This document shows positions 1 through 9,825 of a stretch of DNA of 64,000 bases, piece by piece; position 1 is the first letter of the stretch; each line of letters opens with the position of its first letter. The DNA lies in the NCBI RefSeq assembly GCF_900230225.1, contig NZ_OCNH01000006.1:247419-311418 (forward strand). The letters are read 5' to 3'. The position numbers and the translations under genes are program-made. This DNA comes from Spirosoma fluviale. GTDB taxonomy: Bacteria > Bacteroidota > Bacteroidia > Cytophagales > Spirosomataceae. The notes beneath the pieces are model-generated. The model was not told where the DNA came from. It was given only the letters and a program-made list of their open reading frames with translations, and ran no database searches.

Positions 1-415
1 CGGTGACCAGTGCCACATACGGCTGGTTGTTAACGGTAAACGAAAGGGCCATGCCTTCTTTGGGATCCTCCCAGGAGCGGCTCACGTAGGTAAAGTAGAC
101 CTCGCGCTGGCGAGCCCGGTTTAGCATGTCGCGGGTGATGCGGTAGTCGTCCGGGCCGGAGGAGGAGTAGATACGTCGGTTGAGCGTGTCGATTAGCGAC
201 TCGTGCTGCTCGGGCAGGGTCAGGTAGTTGTAACGCAAAAACTCCTGCCGGTCGCGCAGATAGAGTTGGGCCGACAGGGCGCGTCGCTGGAGTCGGGTGC
301 GCATCTGCGAGCGACGGTACGATTCGTAGGTTTGGTAGATGAATACCGAAAAAAGCAGTAGCAGGGCGGCCACCAGTACGGTAAACCCAACGGTGATCCG
401 CTGCTTGATGCTCAT
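1..415 (-). CDS. Sensor histidine kinase, N-terminal part (cut by window edge)
   Basis: The first 138 codons of a membrane sensor kinase are present; the catalytic part lies outside the left edge. The start ATG at 415-413 overlaps the stop of the response regulator in an ATGA arrangement, so the two are translationally coupled. The protein opens with a short basic stretch and one hydrophobic membrane segment at about residues 8-26, followed by a charged extracytoplasmic region rich in Arg and Gln. No HisKA or ATPase motif is inside the window, so the kinase assignment rests on position behind an OmpR-type regulator and on topology. Confidence 0.7.
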   Translation of the reverse strand, partial: MSIKQRITVGFTVLVAALLLLFSVFIYQTYESYRRSQMRTRLQRRALSAQLYLRDRQEFLRYNYLTLPEQHESLIDTLNRRIYSSSGPDDYRITRDMLNRARQREVYFTYVSRSWEDPKEGMALSFTVNNQPYVALVT

Positions 416-1089
416 GGCTCTGCTTTAAGAATAAATCCTACGCCGAAAATGGTGTGGATGAGCTTGGGTTCAACGCGATCTATTTTGCGCCGAAGGTAAT
501 TCACGTACACGTCCACAACGTTTGTATTCGTGTTGAAATGCACATCCCAGACGTTTTCCAGCAACTCAGCCCGGCTCACAACCTTGCCCTGGCGCAGAAG
601 CAGGTATTCGAGCAGCGCGTATTCCCGTGCCGTCAGGGTAACGCGTTCATCCGCTCGCCAAACCTGATGGGAACTGGTATCAACGACTAAATCCAGCAAC
701 TCGAGCCGCTGAGGCAGGGGCGCGCGGGCCGGGTGCCGCCGGGCCAGCGCCTTTAGCCGGAAAACCAGTTCCTTGAAGGCAAACGGCTTGGCTAAATAGT
801 CATCAGCCCCCGATTCAAACCCCATCACTTTATTCTCTAAGCTGCCCAGGGCCGTGAGCATAATCACCGGAATGGCGGGCCAGTTTTGTTTCACAAACCG
901 GCACAGGTCGTAGCCGTTCATCCCGGGCATATTCACATCCAGCACGACCACGTCATACTGATGCTCGTTAATCATGGAGCGGCCAATGACGCCGTCGTAG
1001 GCGGCCGATACCCCAATTCCCTCCGAAGTCAGTCCCTTCTGAATGAACTGGCTGACTTCTGCGTCGTCTTCTACTACCAATACATGCAT
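412..1089 (-). CDS. OmpR/PhoB-family response regulator
   Basis: 225-residue DNA-binding response regulator. The receiver domain (about residues 1-115) has the acidic pair ED(D) at 7-9, the phospho-acceptor Asp51 in VVLDVNMPG, the conserved Thr/Ala switch in MLTA and Lys101 in AKPF. The winged-helix output domain (about 128-222) has the family's LTAREYALLEYLL and VVDVYVNYLRRKID signatures. It is first in an operon with the sensor kinase and is divergent from the efflux operon starting at 1270, so control of that efflux pump is a reasonable inference. Length and motifs are typical and intact. Confidence 0.95.
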   Translation of the reverse strand: MHVLVVEDDAEVSQFIQKGLTSEGIGVSAAYDGVIGRSMINEHQYDVVVLDVNMPGMNGYDLCRFVKQNWPAIPVIMLTALGSLENKVMGFESGADDYLAKPFAFKELVFRLKALARRHPARAPLPQRLELLDLVVDTSSHQVWRADERVTLTAREYALLEYLLLRQGKVVSRAELLENVWDVHFNTNTNVVDVYVNYLRRKIDRVEPKLIHTIFGVGFILKAEP

Positions 1090-1269
1090 AGCGTTGCGTC
1101 GTTGCTGAGCCGAAAATACGGCATTAGGCGCGTTTTGAATAGCCTGGTGCGATCTACTTAAGAGATTGTAATATCTTTCTCAGAGGTTTCTAATAAGTTG
1201 GATGGTTACTTTGACGGAGTTGGCCGGTGGGTCTTTAGCCCTCGGCGGCACTTCTTTAACGTCATTGGT

Positions 1270-2658
1270 ATGACTTTTCATCGAACGAAATGGTTCCGGT
1301 ATGCGGGATGGCTGGCGTGTAGCCTGAGTCTGTGGGGCGGGTTACAGGCACAGCCACTCACGATTGAAGCCGCCGTTGATCAGTCGCTCCGCCAGTTTCC
1401 AACCCTAACGGCCCAGCGATCCGCCATCGAAGCCCTGCGGGCGAATGTCGCGGTGTTGCAGGCTAACCGACTGCCGAATTTGCGGCTGCATAGCCAGACG
1501 AACATCGGTACGGCCAACGGCCTGTCGGGTTCCTATTTCTCGCTGGGCCTGATCGTCCCCACCTCCGGGGCACGCCGGGCGGAGAACAGTGGCAGTCTGG
1601 CTACGGGCAATATCGCGCTGGCTACTGCCGACTGGGAATTTTACAACTTCGGTCGGTTCCGCGCTGAAGATCAACTCCTGCGGGCCGACGTAGCAGTCGG
1701 CGAAGCGCAGTTTGACCGTGAGCAGTTTTCGCTCCGGCAATCGGTTGTGGGGGCCTACCTCGACGTGTTCTGGACCCAGCAGACGCTGCGCCTGGAGGGC
1801 CAAAACCTGGCCCGCGTCGATACGGTGCGCCGGATCATTGGTAACCTAGTTCGCAATGGCATAAAACCCGGCCTCGACTCCTCGCTGGCCAATGTGGCTT
1901 TTTCGCGGGCGAAACTCGCTTATCAGCGTGTGGAGGCCGATTATCAGCAGGCACGGGTATTGCTGGGTACGTTGACCGGCCAATCCGTAGCAACGCTCCA
2001 AATTGATACGACGTTTCGGGCTGACCCGCTATTGACAAGTATTCCGCCCGTCCAGTCAACCCTGAACCACCCGCTGCTGCGGGTAGCCGAACGGCTGGTG
2101 AGTCGGCAAACTGTTGAAATCGATTTGATCCGCAAAACGGCCCTACCCCGGCTGTCGGTACTGGCCGCAACCTGGGCGCGGGGAACGAGCTTAGGCGTCG
2201 ATAATGAGTTCGGATCGCTGGGGTCGGGGCTTGGCTACAGCCGCACGAACTACCTGCTGGGGGTTGCCGCCACAGTAAACCTGCCCGATTTTAAGCGAGC
2301 CGGGGCGCGGGTTCGCCAGCAGCAGTTTCGCATCGAGCAGGCCCGGTCGCAGTTGGCCGCCCAGCAAATCGACCTGCAAAACACACTGCTTGGTGCCGAC
2401 GCGCAGTTGGTCGTAGTCGGTCAGCAACTAGCGGAACTACCGAACGCGTTGCGGGCCGCCCGCGATGCCTACGCCCAGCGGTTATCGCTCTACAACAACG
2501 GCGTTGAGACGATTCTGAACCTGACGGATGCGCTTAACCTACTCATTGCCGTCGAGCGGGAGGTGGTACAGACCCGTACGGAGGCCGTTCGCCTTCGCTT
2601 TCAATACGCTCAGGCCACCAATAATTTCGAGGACTTCTATACCCTGTTCCGACGCTAA
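1270..2658 (+). CDS. TolC-family outer-membrane efflux protein
   Basis: Outer-membrane channel of a tripartite efflux pump. I chose the ATG at 1270 because a signal peptide follows at once (basic start, hydrophobic core, cleavage near LQAQ); the open frame extends upstream to a TTG at 1198 but that stretch looks non-coding. The mature part has the internal duplication and long amphipathic helices of the family, for example the DQSLRQFPTL and RVRQQQFRIEQARSQL segments. It ends 11 bp before the RND permease, so outer-membrane channel, permease and adaptor form one operon. Substrate cannot be told from sequence. Confidence 0.92.
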   Translation: MTFHRTKWFRYAGWLACSLSLWGGLQAQPLTIEAAVDQSLRQFPTLTAQRSAIEALRANVAVLQANRLPNLRLHSQTNIGTANGLSGSYFSLGLIVPTSGARRAENSGSLATGNIALATADWEFYNFGRFRAEDQLLRADVAVGEAQFDREQFSLRQSVVGAYLDVFWTQQTLRLEGQNLARVDTVRRIIGNLVRNGIKPGLDSSLANVAFSRAKLAYQRVEADYQQARVLLGTLTGQSVATLQIDTTFRADPLLTSIPPVQSTLNHPLLRVAERLVSRQTVEIDLIRKTALPRLSVLAATWARGTSLGVDNEFGSLGSGLGYSRTNYLLGVAATVNLPDFKRAGARVRQQQFRIEQARSQLAAQQIDLQNTLLGADAQLVVVGQQLAELPNALRAARDAYAQRLSLYNNGVETILNLTDALNLLIAVEREVVQTRTEAVRLRFQYAQATNNFEDFYTLFRR

Positions 2659-2669
2659 CCCAACGCGCT

Positions 2670-5600
2670 ATGTCTTTACTCTCAACGTCTTTGAAGCGCC
2701 CGATTGCGGTGCTGGTGGTAGTGGCCGGGATGGTCGTCTTTTCGGTGCTGGCGGCCATGCGCATCCCCATCGACATTTTCCCCCGCCTGAACTCGCCTAC
2801 CATCTACGTTATTGAACCCTATGGGGGGATGTCGCCCGCTCAGATGGAAGGATTCTTCGCGACCCGAATGCAGGATCAGTTCCTGTACATCGGCGGCATT
2901 AAGGAAATTCAGAGCAAAAATACCCAGGGGCTAACCATTGTGAAGTTGGCTTTCTACGAAGGCACGGATATGGCGCAGGCTTCCGCCGAAGTAGCCATTC
3001 AAGTTAACCGGGCCATGAAGTTTTTTCCGCCCGGTGCCCTGCCCCCGCAGGTCGTGCGCTACGATGCGTCGTCGGTGCCCATCGGCGATCTGGTCTTTTC
3101 AAGTAAAACCCGGCCGCTGCGGGAAATTCATGAGATGGCCTCCACGCGTATTCGGCCCCTGTTCTCAACCGTACCGGGCCTGACCGCTCCGCCCCCCATT
3201 GGCACCAACGCCCGTACGGTGGTCATTAATCTTGACCCGCAAAAGATTCGAAGCCTGAATATCTCGCCCGACGAGGTGGTCGAAGCCTTAGCGGCTAATA
3301 ATGCCATGACCCCGTCAGGAAACATCCGCATTGGTAATTCAACGTATATCACCACGCTGAACTCCCTGGAAGATCAGGTTGAGGACTTTGGGAAAATACC
3401 CGTCGTGACCCAGGGCCACCGTAGCGTCTTCCTGCGCGATGTGGCCACAATAGCGGATGCTTCGGACGTAACGGCGGGTTACGCGCTGGTCAATGGCAGC
3501 CGATCGTCCTACATTCCCGTGGTAAAAACCGCCGATGCGTCTACCTGGGACGTCGTGACGCGGCTCAAGGCCAAGCTGCCCGAAATGCGGAGTTTGCTGC
3601 CCGACGACATTGCCGTCAGCTATGAGTTCGACCAGTCGATATTTGTTATTAATGCGGTGAAAAGCTTACTGTTCGAGGGCGGGCTAGGGGCTATCCTGAC
3701 CGGTTTGATGGTGCTGCTTTTCCTGGGTGACTGGCGAAGCTCGCTTATTGTTATCATCACCATCCCCATTTCGGTCGTGGCCGCCGTTTTGCTGTTGGGG
3801 CTGGTCAATCAGACGGTCAACATCATGACCCTGTCGGGGCTGGCGCTGTCCATCGGTATATTGGTTGATCAGGCCACGGTGACGATTGAAAATATTCACC
3901 AGCATTTAGAAATGGGTAAAAGCAAGCAGCAGGCCATCTACGACGCCTGTAAAGAAGTGGCTCTTCCCCTTTTGTTGATTCTCCTGTGTATTCTGGCTGT
4001 GTTTGCCCCCTCGTTTATCATGACGGGCGTGCCCCGCGCCATGTTTCTGCCCCTGTCTTTGAGTATCGGCTTTGCCATGACGGTGTCGTATTTTCTGGCC
4101 CAGAGTTTGGTGCCCGTGCTGGCCAACTGGTTACTCAAAAGCCATCCTCACCCGGTGGTACCCGCATCACATGACGTACCAGATGGTGACGCTACGGTTG
4201 CGAAAAAACCCGGTTTGTTCGACCGGGTACGCAGCGGATTTGTGCAGCAGACAGAGAGGCTTCTCCAACGTAATAAGCTTATTATCGCCACCTATTTTGT
4301 GGCCGTATTGGTGCTGGCGGGTCTGGGCTTCGTTTTTATCGGGAAAGATATGCTGCCTCAGCTCAACGCCGGCCAGATGGTGATCCGGATGAAAACGCCA
4401 GATGGCAACCGGCTCGAACGCACTGAAGAGCGGGTCAAGCAGCTGACGGCCTTAGTCAACGAGGTTACCGATGGAAACCTGGCGGTATCGTCGGCCTACG
4501 TGGGCGTGGTGCCGACCAATTATGCAACGACCAATCTGTACGTGAGCACCACGGGGCCCAATGATGCCGTCATCAAGGTGGCCCTGAATACGGACTATCA
4601 CGCCAATATGCAGGCGGTAAAAGAACGGATTCGTCAGGCTGTGGTAAAGCAGTTTCCTGATTTGACCCTTTCCTTTGAACCTGCCGACTTGACCGAGAAG
4701 CTCATGAGTGGCGGGGCCGCCACCCCGATTGAGGTGCAGGTGGCCGGGCGCGACATGAAGCAGATCGAGGGTTACGCCCGACAGGTGATGGCGGGTCTGG
4801 CGAAGGTGGACTACCTGCGTGATGTTCGCATCGTGCAGCCGCTGAAATTCCCGGTTATCAACATTACGCTGGACCGGCAGAAACTCGCCATGATGGGCCT
4901 GAACCTGCAGCAGGTTGCCCGCTCCATCACAGCCTCAACGTCGTCAAGTCGGTTCACCGAAAAAAATCAGTGGCTCGATACCCGTTCGGCCTATACCTAT
5001 CAGGTACAGGTGCAGATTCCGGAATACGCCATGAGCGATATGACCCAGCTGGGAGAGGTTCCGCTGGTAGCGGGTCAGGTACGGCCCGTGCTGAGCGACG
5101 TGGCGACATTCTCCGTCGATACGCTGCCTGGGGAGTATGACCGCACCGGACCGCGTCGGTTCGTGACCGTCTCGGCCAACATTCACGGGCGCGATCTGGG
5201 CACGGCCACGCGGGCCGTCGAACAAACCCTGACTGACCTGGGCGAAACACCGAAAGGCCTGGTGACCCAGGTTAAGGGTATGTCCTCGCTGCTGACTGAA
5301 ACATTGGACAGCCTGCAAACGGGACTGGGCATCGCGGTGCTGGTTATTTTTCTTTTGCTGGCGGCTAACTACCAGTCGTTCAAACTCTCCTTCGTGGTGC
5401 TGTCCACCGTGCCTGCCGTACTGGTGGGAGCCATCGGGCTGCTGCTACTGACGGGTAGTACGCTGAATTTGCAATCCTACATGGGCATCATCATGTCGGT
5501 GGGTATTTCGGTGGCCAATGCCATTTTGATTGTCACCAATGCCGAACGGCTGCGCTGGGAGTATCGAAACGTAAACCGGGCGGCCGTCGACAGCGTGGGC

Positions 5601-5918
5601 GTGCGTTTGCGCCCCGTGCTCATGACGACCTTTGCCATGATTGCGGGCATGGTGCCGATGGCACTGGGCACGGGCGAAGCCGGTGAACAGGTCGCTCCGC
5701 TGGGTCGGGCCGTGATCGGTGGTCTGATTGCTTCCACGCTGGCTGCGCTGTACATCGTACCGCAGGTATATGTCTGGCTGCAGCGCAGTACACCCTTCCA
5801 TGATCCCTCGCTGCTCCCCACTGAGTCAGCCTATGCTATACAAATGGCTGACGATACCGCCGATCAATTCACCAAAGAACAGGCTCAAACTGAAGCGTAT
5901 GAAAATCACCGGATATAG
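2670..5918 (+). CDS. RND efflux permease, HAE1/AcrB-like
   Basis: 1082-residue inner-membrane proton antiporter. The N-terminus MSLLSTSLKRPIAVLVVVAG is the first membrane helix, and the two large periplasmic loops and two clusters of helices follow in the usual order. The proton-relay region in helix 4 is visible as LSIGILVDQATVTIENI with its Asp. The second half shows SVGISVANAILIVTNAERLR and TTFAMIAGMVPMALGTGEAG. Full length for the family, no interruption. Its last 20 bp overlap the start of the adaptor gene. Confidence 0.95.
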   Translation: MSLLSTSLKRPIAVLVVVAGMVVFSVLAAMRIPIDIFPRLNSPTIYVIEPYGGMSPAQMEGFFATRMQDQFLYIGGIKEIQSKNTQGLTIVKLAFYEGTDMAQASAEVAIQVNRAMKFFPPGALPPQVVRYDASSVPIGDLVFSSKTRPLREIHEMASTRIRPLFSTVPGLTAPPPIGTNARTVVINLDPQKIRSLNISPDEVVEALAANNAMTPSGNIRIGNSTYITTLNSLEDQVEDFGKIPVVTQGHRSVFLRDVATIADASDVTAGYALVNGSRSSYIPVVKTADASTWDVVTRLKAKLPEMRSLLPDDIAVSYEFDQSIFVINAVKSLLFEGGLGAILTGLMVLLFLGDWRSSLIVIITIPISVVAAVLLLGLVNQTVNIMTLSGLALSIGILVDQATVTIENIHQHLEMGKSKQQAIYDACKEVALPLLLILLCILAVFAPSFIMTGVPRAMFLPLSLSIGFAMTVSYFLAQSLVPVLANWLLKSHPHPVVPASHDVPDGDATVAKKPGLFDRVRSGFVQQTERLLQRNKLIIATYFVAVLVLAGLGFVFIGKDMLPQLNAGQMVIRMKTPDGNRLERTEERVKQLTALVNEVTDGNLAVSSAYVGVVPTNYATTNLYVSTTGPNDAVIKVALNTDYHANMQAVKERIRQAVVKQFPDLTLSFEPADLTEKLMSGGAATPIEVQVAGRDMKQIEGYARQVMAGLAKVDYLRDVRIVQPLKFPVINITLDRQKLAMMGLNLQQVARSITASTSSSRFTEKNQWLDTRSAYTYQVQVQIPEYAMSDMTQLGEVPLVAGQVRPVLSDVATFSVDTLPGEYDRTGPRRFVTVSANIHGRDLGTATRAVEQTLTDLGETPKGLVTQVKGMSSLLTETLDSLQTGLGIAVLVIFLLLAANYQSFKLSFVVLSTVPAVLVGAIGLLLLTGSTLNLQSYMGIIMSVGISVANAILIVTNAERLRWEYRNVNRAAVDSVGVRLRPVLMTTFAMIAGMVPMALGTGEAGEQVAPLGRAVIGGLIASTLAALYIVPQVYVWLQRSTPFHDPSLLPTESAYAIQMADDTADQFTKEQAQTEAYENHRI

Positions 5919-7020
5919 CCGTATCCTGGCCCTGCTGTGGCTGAGTGTATGGTTGCAAAATTGTAATAGTCCTGCGTCCCGGTCTTCGGAGTCGGCAGAG
6001 AATGCCAACCGAACCAACGCACAGGCTGCCGTTTCGGCACCCGTTTATCAGTTCGCCCCCGTGTCGCGGCAGCGGGTGAGTGAGTCGGTGCAGTTGCCGG
6101 GCGAGTTCCGGGCTTATCAGGAGGTGAGCATCTTTCCCCGGGCCAACGGTTTCGTGGAGCGGGTATTGGTAGACCGGGGCACGGCCGTTCGGCGGGGGCA
6201 GGTGCTGATGGTACTCGACGCGCCCGAAACCGAAGAGCGGCTGGTAGGGGCCCGCTCCAATACGCTCAAGGCCGAAGCGATGCTGACGGCCAGCCGCGAA
6301 CATTACCGGCGTTTACTGGCCAGCAACAAAATTCCCGGCTCCGTCTCGGCGCTTGACCTCGAAACGGCCCAGGCCCGGCTGCGGGCCGACTCGGCCTCCG
6401 TACTGGGTGAGCGGGCAAATTACCGGGCTCTGACCAAGCTTCGCGATTACCTGACGGTTCGGGCCCCCTTCGACGGCATCATTACCGAACGCAACGTGCA
6501 TCCGGGGGCATTGGTGGGATCGGGAGCCAAGCAGGAAAGCCCGATGCTGGTGCTCCAGCAGCAGAACCACCTGCGTTTGGTGGCCGACGTTCCCGAAACC
6601 TACAGCGTGGGCCTTCGCGAAGGCAGTTCGGTTCGCTTCACGGTCAGCGCCATGCCGGGCCGGGCGTTTACGGGTAAAATCAGCCGCCGGTCGGGCAGCA
6701 TGAACCAACAGTTCCGTTCCGAGACCATTGAAATAGACGTACCCAACGGCGACCGGACGCTACGGCCGGGTATGTTCACGGAAATTACGCTGCCCACCAC
6801 GGGTACACCCGGTGCCTTAGCCGTACCGACGACGGCGGTGGTTACCTCCACCGAGCGACAATACGTGATTCGGGTAGCCGACGGACGGGCGCAGTACGTA
6901 CCGGTGCGGAAAGGCCAGAAAGCGGGCGGCATGACGGAAGTGTTTGGCGCTTTACGGCCTGACGACAGGATTGTGGTCAATGCCCGTGACGACATTAAAG
7001 AAGGGGTCGCCCTTCGTTAA
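5899..7020 (+). CDS. Efflux RND transporter periplasmic adaptor (lipoprotein)
   Basis: Membrane-fusion protein linking the RND permease to the TolC channel. The chosen ATG at 5899 overlaps the permease gene by 20 bp and gives a lipoprotein signal ending in the lipobox WLQNC, so the protein is probably anchored in the inner membrane by a lipid. A biotinyl-lipoyl-like half motif (RANGFVERVLVDRGTAVRRG) is near residues 70-90, followed by a helical hairpin, the second lipoyl half (APFDGIITERNVHPGALVG) and beta-barrel and membrane-proximal domains. About 373 residues, normal length. Confidence 0.93.
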   Translation: MKITGYSRILALLWLSVWLQNCNSPASRSSESAENANRTNAQAAVSAPVYQFAPVSRQRVSESVQLPGEFRAYQEVSIFPRANGFVERVLVDRGTAVRRGQVLMVLDAPETEERLVGARSNTLKAEAMLTASREHYRRLLASNKIPGSVSALDLETAQARLRADSASVLGERANYRALTKLRDYLTVRAPFDGIITERNVHPGALVGSGAKQESPMLVLQQQNHLRLVADVPETYSVGLREGSSVRFTVSAMPGRAFTGKISRRSGSMNQQFRSETIEIDVPNGDRTLRPGMFTEITLPTTGTPGALAVPTTAVVTSTERQYVIRVADGRAQYVPVRKGQKAGGMTEVFGALRPDDRIVVNARDDIKEGVALR

Positions 7021-7046
7021 CCAACCGGGTACCTATCGTCAACGTG

Positions 7047-7622
7047 ATGAGCATGCGCCAATACGTTCGCAGAAGAAGCTGGCTGTTCAGGGTGATCAGC
7101 ATCATGCTGAGTATGTTAGCGTTATCGGGCTACATGAATCGGGCCGTTCAGCTTCTGGATTTGGCCACCGACATTGCCAGTCCGAACCAGACGGCCTGGG
7201 TACGGGCCGTTCGGCTAAAGCCCCGCCGGCATCAGGTGATGGTGGTCGATCAGGCCGGGGACAAGCAGCGCCTGGCCGGTTCGTCTATCTGGGGATATCG
7301 CACCCGGCGCAATGAGCTGTATCGACTGTATAAAGATACCTTTTACGAGGTATTGCAACGCGGACTACTGACCGTCTATTGCCTTGATGAATGGGCAGGC
7401 GATTCACACTGGCTACACTTTTACTTTAGCTTAACGCCGAATGGTGACCTCTACGATCTGGATCAACGCACCACCAGAGCTTATTGTAAAGACGATGCCT
7501 GTATGCAACAGCTACTAAGTCAAATGCGCGAACGGCACCTACTCCGCACGGACGGTCGTGGTTCCTTCGGTTTAGTAAACGCTTACTTGTTTTGCCACGG
7601 CCGGGAACCGGTGAAAGAGTGA
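7047..7622 (+). CDS. Unknown protein with N-terminal membrane segment
   Basis: About 191 residues, not recognised. A basic start (RRRSW) and a hydrophobic segment at about residues 12-30 suggest a membrane anchor or signal. The rest is soluble, with aromatic-rich stretches (SHWLHFYFSL), a CKDDAC motif near residue 150 and a second Cys near the C-terminus. Possible starts are GTG 7044, ATG 7047 and ATG 7053; they barely change the product. It follows the efflux operon by about 25 bp and may be cotranscribed with it and with the next gene. Confidence 0.6.
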   Translation: MSMRQYVRRRSWLFRVISIMLSMLALSGYMNRAVQLLDLATDIASPNQTAWVRAVRLKPRRHQVMVVDQAGDKQRLAGSSIWGYRTRRNELYRLYKDTFYEVLQRGLLTVYCLDEWAGDSHWLHFYFSLTPNGDLYDLDQRTTRAYCKDDACMQQLLSQMRERHLLRTDGRGSFGLVNAYLFCHGREPVKE

Positions 7623-7647
7623 TGTTTTTTAGCCTCAAGCTACCCCT

Positions 7648-8715
7648 ATGACAAATCCTAATCAACCGAGTCGGCCGGTCATCTCTCGGGCATTCATTCA
7701 GCGGGTGTGCGTCGTGATCGCCATCACCCTGACCTTCCTGCTGGTGCTGGGCCTTCTGGGTGCCATCATCGATATCCTGATGCTCGTTTTGGCCGCTGTA
7801 CTAATTGCGCTGCCGCTGCGGGCGGGCGCTCGATGGTTAAGTCAGAAGACGAGTTGGAAAGAAGGCATTTGTCTGGCGGTGGTGTCTATCTTAACGCTAG
7901 GTCTGCTGACAGCACTAGTCTGGGCGTTGTCGTCGTCCATTGGTGGGCAGATGAACGGGCTGACCGAGCAGCTATCCAGCGCCATCAAAGAAGCCCGCGA
8001 CCGACTCACCGGTTCGGAGTGGGGTCAGCGGCTGGTTGATGCTGTACCCTCTTTGGACAACCTGTTCGAGGGCAGGAGCCGGTCCTTGAGCAGGGTATTT
8101 GGCGCCGTGAGCACCACGATTGGCGTACTGGCGGATGTGTACGTTATCTTTTTTCTGGCCGCTTTTCTGGCGGCTCAGCCCAGCCTGTATCAGGAAGGAT
8201 TGCTCCTGCTCATACCCAAGCCGGGACGGAAGCGGGGGGCAGAGGTGCTGGACAAACTTGGTCAAACCCTGCTTAGCTGGCTAATCGGTAAACTCTTTTC
8301 GATGATCGTCGTTGGGGTGTTGAGCTTTCTGGGCCTGTGGTTGCTGGGCGTGAAATTGGCCGCTGCGCTGGCTCTCTTCGCTGGATTAATTACGTTTATA
8401 CCCAATTTTGGTCCTATCCTAGCGTTAGTCCCGGCGGTTTTGTTTGCCTTTTCCGATGGGCCGCAGCAGGCTCTTTATGTTGTGCTGCTCTACACGGGTA
8501 TTCAGTTAATTGAGAGTAATCTGTTAACGCCACTGGTACAGAACAAAATGATTTCTATGCCGCCCGCGCTGGTGCTGATCTCTCAATTGGTTATGGGTGT
8601 TTTTGTCGGTGGTATAGGTCTGATTCTGGCGACACCTGTGATGGCCATTATACTTGTGCTGGTGAAGATGCTTTATATACAGGACGTATTAGAGGATGAG
8701 TCGATACAAGTTTAA
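7648..8715 (+). CDS. AI-2E family transporter (PerM/UPF0118)
   Basis: 355-residue polytopic inner-membrane protein. Hydrophobic segments occur at roughly residues 15-55, 70-90, 150-180 and 210-340, and the C-terminal part carries the family motifs, including FIPNFGPILALVPAVLFAF and LIESNLLTPLVQNKMISMPP. The family includes exporters of autoinducer-2 and Na+/H+ exchangers, so the substrate is not fixed by membership. It starts 25 bp after the unknown gene upstream. Confidence 0.9.
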   Translation: MTNPNQPSRPVISRAFIQRVCVVIAITLTFLLVLGLLGAIIDILMLVLAAVLIALPLRAGARWLSQKTSWKEGICLAVVSILTLGLLTALVWALSSSIGGQMNGLTEQLSSAIKEARDRLTGSEWGQRLVDAVPSLDNLFEGRSRSLSRVFGAVSTTIGVLADVYVIFFLAAFLAAQPSLYQEGLLLLIPKPGRKRGAEVLDKLGQTLLSWLIGKLFSMIVVGVLSFLGLWLLGVKLAAALALFAGLITFIPNFGPILALVPAVLFAFSDGPQQALYVVLLYTGIQLIESNLLTPLVQNKMISMPPALVLISQLVMGVFVGGIGLILATPVMAIILVLVKMLYIQDVLEDESIQV

Positions 8716-8807
8716 CCAGGGCCGTTAACGCCTTATTACGCTCACGGGATAAGTACTTTGTTGCCGGCGTAGTCAGTATGACGGGTTTCTATAAGCTTCA
8801 TAGATAG

Positions 8808-9092
8808 AACGAATACAAACAGCTTAAAGAAATCAGGTGTCTTCGGCAGGAGGGCTTACTTCAGTACCTCGGTTATCCATTATACCAGGGAACAATTGTT
8901 GCTCTACTTGGCTTACTTGCCAATCAACCTGACTGGAAACATCTCCTCTTTAGGGTATCGGCATTCGTCTATTTGCGGGTGGGTATTTACTTTGAAGAAC
9001 GAAAACCCGTTAAAACCTTTGGTGAACCGTACCGGCGGTATCATCGTCAGGTGCCAATGCTTTTCCCATACCGATTCGCACCCCATAACTAA
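8808..9092 (+). pseudogene. Relic of an isoprenylcysteine-type methyltransferase
   Basis: A frame open from 8808 to the TAA at 9090-9092 has no usable start codon, yet reads like the C-terminal part of an ICMT/PEMT-like membrane methyltransferase: a YLGYPLYQGT motif, a hydrophobic helix, then EERKPVKTFGEPYRRYHRQV and PMLFPYRF. The EERK...FG..Y..Y....P pattern is the family's C-terminal signature. The N-terminal helices are missing upstream, where a stop (TAG 8805-8807) closes the frame. I read it as a truncated relic. A 78-residue open frame in another register over the same DNA is an artefact. Confidence 0.6.
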
Positions 9093-9112
9093 TACATACC
9101 AACCACTAGACC

Positions 9113-9751
9113 ATGAAATTAACGATTGAGTATTTACAGGAAACCCTGAAAGGCCGATTCGAACTTTCGCTACTTCAGGAGTTGGTAGAGGTGGGCCAAT
9201 TCAAGCGGGCTCCTGTTGGCTCTTACCTGATTCGACCTGGGGAGTATATCCGTTCCGTTCCCTTTATTATCCGCGGATCGGTTAAAATTATGCGTCCGGA
9301 TCAGGAAGGCCGGGAAGCGTTACTTTATTATTTGGGTGGACTAGATGCCTGTGCGATGTCGCTCACGTGTTGTCTAGGCAGTAAACGAAGTGAAATTACG
9401 GCTGTGGTCGAGGAAGAAACGGAACTGATCGCCATTCCGGTAGAGAAAATTGACGACTGGCTGTGCCGGTACTCTACCTGGAAACAGTTCGTGTTTCAAA
9501 CGTATCAAAAACGCTTCGATAATTTACTGATGACCATTGATGAAGTGATCTTCCATAAACTGGATGAACGTTTACTGGCCTACCTGCAGAAAAAAGTAGC
9601 CAGTTGCCAATGCACGGTCCTCAACATTACCCACGAAGAAATTGCACAGGAGCTGGCCACCTCGCGGGAGGTGATTTCCCGCTTGCTGAAACAACTGGAA
9701 AAGAATGGCCAGATTCAACTTACGCGAAATAAAATAACCATGCTGGCCTAA
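9113..9751 (+). CDS. Crp/Fnr-family transcriptional regulator
   Basis: 212 residues: an N-terminal cyclic-nucleotide-binding fold (about 20-120), a dimer helix (about 125-160) and a C-terminal winged helix with THEEIAQELATSREVISRLL. The recognition helix SREVISR has Arg and Glu where E. coli CRP has R180 and E181, and a later Arg where CRP has R185, which predicts a TGTGA half site. Cysteines cluster at 80, 86 and 87 (CAMSLTCC) with more at 118, 165 and 167, so thiol sensing is plausible. It is the first gene of the sulfur block and likely regulates it (inference); matching operators are listed separately. Confidence 0.92.
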   Translation: MKLTIEYLQETLKGRFELSLLQELVEVGQFKRAPVGSYLIRPGEYIRSVPFIIRGSVKIMRPDQEGREALLYYLGGLDACAMSLTCCLGSKRSEITAVVEEETELIAIPVEKIDDWLCRYSTWKQFVFQTYQKRFDNLLMTIDEVIFHKLDERLLAYLQKKVASCQCTVLNITHEEIAQELATSREVISRLLKQLEKNGQIQLTRNKITMLA

Positions 9752-9762
9752 TTACCAGCCTA

Positions 9763-9778
9763 TGTAACAATTGTCACG
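9763..9778 (+). promoter_or_regulatory. CRP-type operator upstream of tauE-like gene
   Basis: TGTAACAATTGTCACG fits a TGTRA-N6-TCAC palindrome. Its centre is 55.5 bp before the ATG at 9826, exactly the distance seen for the site before the gene at 11183. Proposed target of the adjacent Crp/Fnr regulator. Confidence 0.6.
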
Positions 9779-9825
9779 GAAGCCTTGAGTGCTACTGTCG
9801 TATTTCGCTTAAAAATTAAGCGTAT

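Noticed and set aside
8896..9129. 78-codon open frame before the Crp/Fnr gene
   Set aside because: Another frame over the same DNA reads as a methyltransferase C-terminus, and this frame overlaps the regulator start.
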